NCBI GenBank assembly: GCA_035506155.1
Contig: DATJPX010000138.1
Span: forward strand, 1 to 16,610
DNA length: 16,610 nucleotides
Direction: 5' to 3'
DNA from: UBA877 sp035506155
GTDB lineage: Bacteria; Chloroflexota; Anaerolineae; Anaerolineales; Villigracilaceae
The position numbers were made by a program, and so were the translations under genes. Under the pieces are notes generated by a model. The model made no database searches. It had not been told where the DNA came from and was given only the letters and a program-made list of their open reading frames with translations. This document shows positions 7,556 to 13,386 of the stretch, piece after piece; positions within the stretch are counted from its first letter, which is position 1, and each line of letters opens with the position of its first letter.

Positions 7556-7592
7556 AAAAACGACCTCCGCAGAAAATGCGGAGGTCGCTCTT
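7556..7592. terminator. Bidirectional rho-independent terminator between convergent genes
   Basis: A perfect 11-bp stem, CGACCTCCGCA (7561-7571) with TGCGGAGGTCG (7577-7587), closes a GAAAA loop. On the minus strand it is followed by TTTTT (complement of 7556-7560). On the plus strand it is followed by CTCTTTA. It ends both the coiled-coil gene (stop at 7555) and the minus-strand molybdo-hydroxylase genes, although the minus-strand stop at 7607 lies only about 20 bases before the stem. Confidence 0.85.
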
Positions 7593-7606
7593 TAGATACC
7601 AAATGG

Positions 7607-9613
7607 CTATCCCGTCAAATCTTCCGTCTGGACCGGCAGCTGGCGGATGCGCTTGCCGGTAGCGGCGAAAATGGCGTTCGTGACTGCCGGCATGGTGACC
7701 GGGTTGGACATCTCGCCCACGCCGGTTGGAATCTCAGTGCTGGGGACGATGTAAACTTCGATCCTGGGGGACTCGTCGGCGCGCAGGATGGGGTAGTCGA
7801 AGAAGTTGCTCTGCTGGATCTGCCCGTTCTTCACGGTAATGGCCTTTTTCAAGGCTGCGCTGATCCCGAAGACGATCCCGCCCTCCATTTGCGCTTCGAT
7901 CATGCCGGGATTAATAGGGGTGCCGCAATCCACTGCGCACACCACCCGGTCGACAGTCACATTGCCTTGGTCGTCTACCGAAACTTCCGCCACCTGGGCG
8001 CAGGGGGTGACGCCCCAACTGGCATGGTAGGCAATGCCGCGTCCTTGTCCGGATGGCAGGGGTTTTCCCCAACCGGCTTTTTCTGCCGCCAGGTCCAGGA
8101 CAGCCCGGGCTCGACCGGTCAGCATCTTCCGGCGCAGTTCGAGCGGATCCTGGTGCGTGGCGAAGGCAAACTCATCCACGAAGGATTCCCGGGCGAAGGC
8201 TTCCGGAACGTTCGTCACGGCGCGCCAGTAGCCGGTCGGTACCTCGCCGGCTTCCAGGAGATTGGTCTGCAGACTGTCGATGCTGTCCAGCCGGGCGCTG
8301 ACGCGCGTGACGCTCATCGGGTGGAAGATGTCATAGCGGATGTCGTCCTCGCGCGTCCAGACGAGCTGGACGGGGGCGCCGATTGCCTGGGAGACCTGGA
8401 TGGCCTCCTCGACGTAATCCACCGCTGGCGTTCCACCCCGGTTGGTCGATTCCAGCCGGCGGCCGAAGCCGCCGCCCACCAGGGTGACATGGACTGTCAC
8501 CGCACTGCCCGGCAGCCGGGCGACCACTGTGGCGCGCTGTTTCACCGCCTGGACGTTCTGGGTCGGGACCCAGATTTCGCAGCGGTCCCGACGTACGTCC
8601 GCGGTGCAGTTCATGCTTTCCAACGGCGCGTGGGCAAAGTACGGGAGCGTATAGTAGGCGGCCAGTTCGCCGTCCTGGGCTGGGCTTGTGACGCGCCCGA
8701 GCAGGCGCGCTTCGATGTCCGCGCTGTTCAGGTCGGGATGCAGACCCTTGTCCCAGGTGCTTATGAGAGCGTTCCTGCCTTTGATGGCGTTCCAGGTGCT
8801 GTCGGCGACGACCGCCACGCCTGTCCGGATCTGCACCACGTCGACGACGCCCGGGACAGCCCTTGCAGCCGAGTCGTCGAAGCTGACCAGGTTTCCACCC
8901 AGGACCGGGCTGCGGGCAACGACTGCATAGCGCAAACCGGGTAGGCGGATGTCCATGCCATAGATCGCCTTGCCGGTAAGGATTTCTGGATCATCGATCC
9001 GCCCCAGGCGGGTGCCGATGATCTTGAATTCGCTGGCCGGCTTGAGTTCGACGTCTGCCACCGAAGGGACCGGCAACGTCGCTGCAAGGGGGACCAGGTG
9101 GCCAAAGGAGAGCTTCCCGTGAGTCTTCTTGTTCGTGACCAGGCTGTTCTCCGCGCTGCAGTCCTCCTCGGAGCAACCCCAGACCTGGGCCGCCGCGGCG
9201 ATGAGCATCTGGCGCGCCAGCGCGCCGGCATGCCGCAAGGTGGCGTAAGACGACTGGATGCTCGTACTCCCGCCCGTATTTTGGTCGCCGTATCTGATAT
9301 CGGCAACCGCCTGTTCGACACGGACCTTGCTCCAGTCCGCGCCCAGGTCTTCAGCCAGAATCATTGCCAGGGATGTCCGTACCCCTTGCCCGAGTTCGGA
9401 GCGGTGGATGGTGATCGTGATGGTGCCGTCGTTTGCCAATCGGACCCAGGCATTGGGTTTCATTTCGTCCGGCCCACTCAATGGCGTAGGCTCCGGCCCG
9501 GACCCGGCGCCCGGCAGCCGGTCACACCCGGGCAGGTACAGGCTGATCAGGATTCCGCCCCCGGCAACCGCAGCCACTTTCAGGAAGTCGCGCCGGCTTA
9601 TCGGCCCGCTCAT
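7607..9613 (-). CDS. Molybdopterin-binding subunit of a xanthine dehydrogenase-family hydroxylase (IorB-like), Tat-exported
   Basis: Large subunit of a two-subunit molybdenum hydroxylase (isoquinoline/aldehyde oxidoreductase branch) that would hydroxylate an N-heterocycle or aldehyde and pass electrons to the [2Fe-2S] partner. The substrate is unknown. The 668 residues begin with a twin-arginine signal (SRRDFLK, 6-12), a hydrophobic stretch and LPGC (27-30), a possible lipobox. Family motifs are TGGSTSIQSSY (113-123), YFAHAPLESMNC (325-336), VGGGFGRR (379-386), CGTPINPG (563-570) and GVGE (631-634) with the likely catalytic Glu. Between ARLD (440-443) and SIDSL (444-448) a block of several dozen residues usual in the family seems to be missing. 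The start at 9613 overlaps the stop of the small subunit as ATGA. The frame is open to 9679, but that would put extra residues ahead of the Tat signal. Confidence 0.9.
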   Translation of the reverse strand: MSGPISRRDFLKVAAVAGGGILISLYLPGCDRLPGAGSGPEPTPLSGPDEMKPNAWVRLANDGTITITIHRSELGQGVRTSLAMILAEDLGADWSKVRVEQAVADIRYGDQNTGGSTSIQSSYATLRHAGALARQMLIAAAAQVWGCSEEDCSAENSLVTNKKTHGKLSFGHLVPLAATLPVPSVADVELKPASEFKIIGTRLGRIDDPEILTGKAIYGMDIRLPGLRYAVVARSPVLGGNLVSFDDSAARAVPGVVDVVQIRTGVAVVADSTWNAIKGRNALISTWDKGLHPDLNSADIEARLLGRVTSPAQDGELAAYYTLPYFAHAPLESMNCTADVRRDRCEIWVPTQNVQAVKQRATVVARLPGSAVTVHVTLVGGGFGRRLESTNRGGTPAVDYVEEAIQVSQAIGAPVQLVWTREDDIRYDIFHPMSVTRVSARLDSIDSLQTNLLEAGEVPTGYWRAVTNVPEAFARESFVDEFAFATHQDPLELRRKMLTGRARAVLDLAAEKAGWGKPLPSGQGRGIAYHASWGVTPCAQVAEVSVDDQGNVTVDRVVCAVDCGTPINPGMIEAQMEGGIVFGISAALKKAITVKNGQIQQSNFFDYPILRADESPRIEVYIVPSTEIPTGVGEMSNPVTMPAVTNAIFAATGKRIRQLPVQTEDLTG

Positions 9614-10074
9614 GATGCGCCTCCCTGGGCAGCCCGCCGGACAGCTTTGATGATCCTCTGGTAGGTCCCGCAACGGCAAAGCACATCCGCCATGGCTGTG
9701 ACGATCTCCTCGTCGGTTGGGCGGGGAGTTTCAGCCAGAAGCGCCGCTGCCGTCATGATCTGCCCGGGCTGACAGTAACCACACTGGCTGACCTGTTCCT
9801 CTGCCCAAGCCTTCTGCAGGGGATGGGACCCGTCGGGGGAAAGCCCCTCGATGGTGACGATTTTCTTTCCCTCCACGGACGCGACGGCCAGGGTGCAGGA
9901 ACGCACAGCTTTTCCGTCCAGGTGGATGGTGCAGGTGCCGCACATCCCGATCCCACAGCCATACTTGGTGCCGGTCAACCCCAGCGTATCCCGCAGCACC
10001 CACAAGAGCGGTGTCTGAGGATCGACATCCACCCGGTAGTCCTTGCCATTAACATTCAGTGATATGGTGGTCAT
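9610..10074 (-). CDS. [2Fe-2S] subunit of the molybdo-hydroxylase (IorA-like)
   Basis: Electron-transfer subunit carrying two [2Fe-2S] clusters, moving electrons from the molybdenum site to an outside acceptor. The 154-residue protein has normal length. The N-terminal plant-ferredoxin-like cluster is bound by C40, C45, C48 and C60 (GCGIGMCGTC, then SC). The C-terminal helical cluster is bound by C98, C101, C133 and C135 (CGYC and CRC). The ATG at 10074 gives the family N-terminus (MTTISLNVNG) and has an AAAGGGA element just upstream; the frame is open to 10140 but the extra part is not family-like. Its stop overlaps the large-subunit start by four bases. There is no FAD subunit gene nearby, as expected for IorAB-type enzymes that use a cytochrome or other acceptor. 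It has no Tat signal and probably travels with the large subunit. Confidence 0.94.
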   Translation of the reverse strand: MTTISLNVNGKDYRVDVDPQTPLLWVLRDTLGLTGTKYGCGIGMCGTCTIHLDGKAVRSCTLAVASVEGKKIVTIEGLSPDGSHPLQKAWAEEQVSQCGYCQPGQIMTAAALLAETPRPTDEEIVTAMADVLCRCGTYQRIIKAVRRAAQGGAS

Positions 10075-10104
10075 CCTCGTTCCCTTTGATCTTAGTCTGA
10101 GTTG

Positions 10105-10133
10105 AGTATACAGCAGGCCGGAGGGGAGGGCAA
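10105..10133 (-). promoter_or_regulatory. Candidate promoter of the molybdo-hydroxylase operon
   Basis: The minus strand reads TTGCCC (complement of 10128-10133), exactly 17 bases, then TATACT (complement of 10105-10110). It lies just past the lexA terminator and about 30 bases before the small-subunit start at 10074, so the pair probably has its own promoter. Confidence 0.6.
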
Positions 10134-10138
10134 ATCTC

Positions 10139-10174
10139 AAAAAAGTAAGGGCTTCCGAATTTTCGGAAGCCCTT
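10139..10174 (-). terminator. Rho-independent terminator of lexA
   Basis: AAGGGCTTCCGAA (10147-10159) and TTCGGAAGCCCTT (10162-10174) form a long stem with a short AT-rich loop. On the minus strand the stem is followed by AC and then six T residues (complement of 10139-10144). It lies 22 bases past the lexA stop and insulates the downstream molybdo-hydroxylase genes. Confidence 0.85.
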
Positions 10175-10195
10175 GTAATTTGGGTGGAATGATTG

Positions 10196-10864
10196 TCAGA
10201 TGGCAGTCGTTTCCACGCTGCGGATTACCATCACGACTTTGCCTTTGATCTCCAGCGGCTCATCCTTGTTGACGAAGATGGGGCCCATGGTCGGATTTGC
10301 AGGCTGGAGGCGATAGCGATCCTTTTCCTTGTAGAAATATTTGAGCGTGGTCTCGTCCCGTGCCGGCAGCCAAACGGCGACCATCTCGCCATTGCTGGCC
10401 TGTTCGGTGCGTTTCATGATGACGATGTCGCCATCGTTGACCATCGCATCGATCATCGACTCGCCCTGGACCTTAAGGGCGAACAGATCGATGCCTTTTT
10501 CACCGAGCGGCAACAGGCTGCGAGCCACATCCACGCCATCCAGCTCCTCGCCAATATAGGTTTCGCCCGGCGCCGGAACCTGGATGGGCGAGCCGGCCGC
10601 GATCGGTCCGAGGATGGGGATCTTGACCAGGTTGCGACCGGTCGCCCCGCTCAAACGCAGGGCGCGCGAAAATTTCGCATCCCGTTCGATGTAACCCCAT
10701 TCCTCCAGTTGCTTGAGATAATAGGTAACAACCGAAGTAGAGGATATATCGGTTGCTTCGCCAATCTCTCGAATGGAAGGCGGATAGCCTTTGCTCAACC
10801 GATCGTCGAGATATTCGAGGATTTTTTGATGCCGAACTGTCAGGCCTTTGCTTGTTCGTACCAT
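10196..10864 (-). CDS. lexA: LexA repressor (SOS regulator, S24 self-cleaving)
   Basis: Represses DNA-damage genes and cleaves itself when stimulated by RecA filaments. The 222-residue protein has an N-terminal winged-helix DNA-binding domain (about 1-72, with PPSIREIGEATDISSTSVVTYY as the helix-turn-helix region). The cleavage site is A90-G91 in GPIAAGSP. The catalytic dyad is S136 in VQGESMID and K175 in TTLKYF. The start at 10864 (MVRTSKGLT) gives the usual LexA N-terminus and has GGAAGG upstream. The frame is open to 11008, but it would run through the promoter. It is monocistronic: own promoter at 10907-10935, own terminator at 10139-10174. A LexA-box-like site sits in its promoter, so it should repress itself. 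Confidence 0.97.
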   Translation of the reverse strand: MVRTSKGLTVRHQKILEYLDDRLSKGYPPSIREIGEATDISSTSVVTYYLKQLEEWGYIERDAKFSRALRLSGATGRNLVKIPILGPIAAGSPIQVPAPGETYIGEELDGVDVARSLLPLGEKGIDLFALKVQGESMIDAMVNDGDIVIMKRTEQASNGEMVAVWLPARDETTLKYFYKEKDRYRLQPANPTMGPIFVNKDEPLEIKGKVVMVIRSVETTAI

Positions 10865-10906
10865 TCGCACCTTCCTTTCGAGCAGTCGCTCATTTGTGCT
10901 AATAAG

Positions 10907-10935
10907 ATAATACACGAACATACGTTCTGTGTCAA
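10907..10935 (-). promoter_or_regulatory. lexA promoter
   Basis: The minus strand has a perfect -35 TTGACA (complement of 10930-10935), a spacer of exactly 17 bases, and -10 TATTAT (complement of 10907-10912). The predicted transcription start is near 10900, giving a leader of about 36 bases before the start at 10864. It is the best match to the sigma-70 consensus in the window. Confidence 0.85.
10916..10927. promoter_or_regulatory. LexA box (GAAC-N4-GTTC) within the lexA promoter spacer
   Basis: GAACATACGTTC is a dyad with four central bases, matching the Gram-positive-type SOS box (Cheo box, CGAACNNNNGTTCG). It is flanked by C on the left (CGAAC) and T on the right of the plus strand. It lies wholly between the -35 and -10 elements of lexA, so LexA bound here would block RNA polymerase. 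No other copy was noticed by eye in the window. Confidence 0.85.
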
Positions 10936-10960
10936 GGCTTGGAAGGGTGCACTTTGGACG

Positions 10961-11002
10961 AAGAAAACGCCTCCCGGGAGATCTTTGTTCATCCGGGAGG
11001 CG
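10961..11002 (-). terminator. Rho-independent terminator of the kinase operon
   Basis: A 10-bp stem, CGCCTCCCGG (10968-10977) with CCGGGAGGCG (10993-11002), has a 15-base loop. On the minus strand it is followed by TTTTCTTC (complement of 10960-10967). It lies 22 bases past the kinase stop and separates it from the lexA promoter. Confidence 0.8.
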
Positions 11003-11023
11003 CCTCAAATCGAGGGATGTGGG

Positions 11024-13273
11024 TTATTTTTGTAGGGTCAAATCGATCAGGCTGCCCAGGGCCGCTACCGGCAGCATCGACAGGCTGATGATCAAGATAA
11101 CCTGGATTACCGGAAGCGTCGCTTCGAATGCGATCGGCGGCGTAATGGTCGTCGCCCCGGATCCCAGGTAAAGGATCACATACCATGATCCGGCGAGCAC
11201 GGCGGCCAATGTCAAAAATGCCAGTCCAATCTTCAAGAAGCGCTTCTTGAACAGCGAACCAAGAGCATAACCGATCGCGATCAGTAAACAGCTTCCCGGG
11301 AGCAGGAGTCCGCTGGGAGGTGTGTCGAGCACAATCACGTCATAGGCAAGGAACGCCAGATAAAAAAGGCCCGTACCCAGGGTCGCAGACAAGACAAGAG
11401 GCCAGCCTTTGGGCGCAGATGAAAATCGCTCGGAGAGCAGGCGGGTGAGGAATATACCCAGGCTGAAAAAGATCCCTAAAAAGAAGCCGCGTTCGAGGGA
11501 CACTGCAATTCGGACGGTATCCAGAAAATCAGGGAGGCGATAAGATAGATAGGCAATTGCACTGAAGCCGATCGTCGTGCCTGCAACCGAAAGGCCGTAG
11601 CTGCCAAGCGAGGCGAGCGGACGAGCGGTGAGACGCCGCCAGATCCACTGGGCGAAGAGGCGCGCCCGGGTGTCCAACGGAGTCGAATCTGGCAACCCGC
11701 CCGCCGATTGCTGGATCACTTCGAGGACCTGTGTCCGCCGTTCCCCTTCGGGGAGTTGGAGGAGTTTTTGCGTGGCGGCCCGGGAGCGCAAGTGGCCGAT
11801 CAATTGCACGGCTTTGCTTTCGGCGTTATCCTGCAAGGCCATGTCGGCCAGCATCTCATCGTGTTCCTGGCTGATCGCCACGTCACGCCATCCCTGCGCG
11901 GGAGGCACCAGGGTCAACAAGACATCGAGACTTTCCTCCCGCAGCCAGGGATCGTCCGCTTTTCCAGCTAGGGTCAAAAGCGAAGACTTCAGTTCGCCAG
12001 ACAACGGGTCTTTCGACGAGCGCAGTCCCGGATCCTTGAGCAGGTGGCCAATGACAGCCGTCGTCATCGCCTCGTTGCTCAACTTCACCTGCTCGGTTGT
12101 CGCGATCGTTTCATTACTCAGTTTGATTAGCCCGGCGGCGACTTCCAGCCTCTCCTGCGGGTCATTCACCTGATCCCACCAGGCGTCGTCGTGAAAGCCG
12201 TAGATTAGCGCGTGGCGCAGCATGAACTTGCGCGCCGTGGCAGATGCCAGGTTCTGTTGGATCCGTTTCTGTTCTACATCGATCAAGGCGAACTTGGTCA
12301 GGCTGAGCGATGCCGGGCTGGTCGTCAGATTTTCGCTTGACAGGCCGTCCGACAGCAGGACCTGGGCGTTGACCTTGCGGAGGGAAATTTCATCGGCTTC
12401 GGAATATTCGGAAGGCGGATAATCGGGCTTCCCGAAAAGCTGGAAAAGCTGCCGGACCGATTCAGTTGCCGAAACCGGCCGTGCCTCCGGGTTGACGGCG
12501 GTCATCTTCCGGAGAAGGCCAACCAGGCCAGCCGGCATTCGTGGATTGACATCCTTGGGATCCGGAATTTCCACGTTGGTATGCAGCTGTTCCAATCCGA
12601 GAGCCCGTTCGCCCTCCCAAGGGAGCTGAAAGGTAAACAATTCATAGAGCATGACCCCGAAGCTGTAAACGTCTGACTCGAACGTCATCTTCGACATGGC
12701 ATGTTGTTCCGGGGCGGCATAAGGCGGCGTGCCGCGCCCCGTGTGCATCACCTGAGTGGAGTCGGTGACGACCCGCGCCAGGCCGAAATCGGCCACGTAA
12801 CTGTTTTGAACGAGGTCGACGAACACGTTCCCGGGCTTCAAGTCCCGGTGGACGATCTCCTCCTTGTGGAGGTAGTCCAGTGCGCTGCCAATCTCGGCAG
12901 CGCACCGCAGGGCGAGGTCGACGGTAAACAGACCCGAGCGAAGCCAATCCACGAGCGTACCGCCGGCCACATACGGGGTGACCATGTAGCGCAACCGCCC
13001 GGAAATTCCCATTTCGAAAAGGGGCAGCACATGCGGATGGTGCAGGAGGGCGAGGCGTTCCCCCTGGCGCTCCAGGATGCGGTCGTCGATCTGCCTTTGA
13101 TCGGTCTCGAAGATTTCGTTCAGTTTGATGGCAACGACCTGCTGCCTGGTCTTGTCCAATGCCGACCAGACCACGCCCTGCCCGCCCACGCCGATCTGCT
13201 CGAGGAGAGAGTAATGTTGGAATTGGGTTCCGGGACGGATGTCGCTGAGTTGGAGTGGCGCGTTACCGGTCAT
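11024..13273 (-). CDS. Membrane-anchored Ser/Thr protein kinase with six C-terminal transmembrane helices
   Basis: Hanks-type (PknB-like) kinase that should phosphorylate Ser/Thr residues in the cytoplasm. The kinase domain spans about 20-285 of 749 residues. It has the glycine loop GVGGQG (28-33), ATP lysine K50, likely partner E68, HRDLKPGN (142-149, base D144), DFG (162-164), APE (187-189) and D201 in SDVYSFG. All catalytic residues are present. Residues 290-550 are a helical region with HEAT-like character, including a near-duplicate IKLSNETIATT / VKLSNEAMTTA (383-406). Six hydrophobic segments follow, at about 560-578, 594-612, 627-645, 654-674, 681-703 and 718-742, so both ends should be cytoplasmic. 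It lacks the PASTA repeats of cell-wall kinases. There is an in-frame stop just upstream of the ATG and no clear ribosome binding site. It is the last gene of a minus-strand operon with the stalk protein and FHA protein. Confidence 0.93.
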   Translation of the reverse strand: MTGNAPLQLSDIRPGTQFQHYSLLEQIGVGGQGVVWSALDKTRQQVVAIKLNEIFETDQRQIDDRILERQGERLALLHHPHVLPLFEMGISGRLRYMVTPYVAGGTLVDWLRSGLFTVDLALRCAAEIGSALDYLHKEEIVHRDLKPGNVFVDLVQNSYVADFGLARVVTDSTQVMHTGRGTPPYAAPEQHAMSKMTFESDVYSFGVMLYELFTFQLPWEGERALGLEQLHTNVEIPDPKDVNPRMPAGLVGLLRKMTAVNPEARPVSATESVRQLFQLFGKPDYPPSEYSEADEISLRKVNAQVLLSDGLSSENLTTSPASLSLTKFALIDVEQKRIQQNLASATARKFMLRHALIYGFHDDAWWDQVNDPQERLEVAAGLIKLSNETIATTEQVKLSNEAMTTAVIGHLLKDPGLRSSKDPLSGELKSSLLTLAGKADDPWLREESLDVLLTLVPPAQGWRDVAISQEHDEMLADMALQDNAESKAVQLIGHLRSRAATQKLLQLPEGERRTQVLEVIQQSAGGLPDSTPLDTRARLFAQWIWRRLTARPLASLGSYGLSVAGTTIGFSAIAYLSYRLPDFLDTVRIAVSLERGFFLGIFFSLGIFLTRLLSERFSSAPKGWPLVLSATLGTGLFYLAFLAYDVIVLDTPPSGLLLPGSCLLIAIGYALGSLFKKRFLKIGLAFLTLAAVLAGSWYVILYLGSGATTITPPIAFEATLPVIQVILIISLSMLPVAALGSLIDLTLQK

Positions 13274-13310
13274 GTTGTCGTTTTATTTTTTTGGAAGAGA
13301 TCGGGCTGAA

Positions 13311-13334
13311 TCAGAGAAGAGCTTTCAGGCTCAT
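13311..13334 (-). other. Possible 7-codon upstream mini-ORF ahead of the kinase gene
   Basis: In the 113-base gap before the kinase, the minus strand has ATG at 13334, six more codons (product MSLKALL) and TGA at 13311-13313. A GAGG element (complement of 13342-13345) stands seven bases before this ATG. The kinase start itself, 37 bases further on and in another frame, has no clear ribosome binding site. The mini-ORF could affect kinase translation, or be chance. Confidence 0.2.
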
Positions 13335-13386
13335 GGTTGTGCCTCTATTTTTATTGGGGTGCGTCGCAGGCGGCAGGTCCGTTCCT

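Noticed and set aside
7889..8944. 351-codon plus-strand frame inside the molybdopterin subunit
   Set aside because: The opposite strand carries a complete, motif-rich oxidoreductase. This frame has no family signature and is explained by GC-rich codon bias.
10865..11008. N-terminal extension of LexA to the upstream ATG at 11008
   Set aside because: The extra 48 codons would cover the terminator hairpin, the promoter and the SOS box and are not LexA-like. The start at 10864 has a good ribosome binding site.
10193..11035. 280-codon plus-strand frame across lexA and its promoter
   Set aside because: It runs antisense through lexA, the SOS box and a terminator, and has no plausible product.
11232..11251. 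Perfect 20-bp palindrome TTCAAGAAGCGCTTCTTGAA inside the kinase gene
   Set aside because: It encodes part of the Phe/Lys/Arg/Leu loop between two membrane helices, where symmetric codons create the dyad by chance. It lies deep in a coding region with no sign of regulation.
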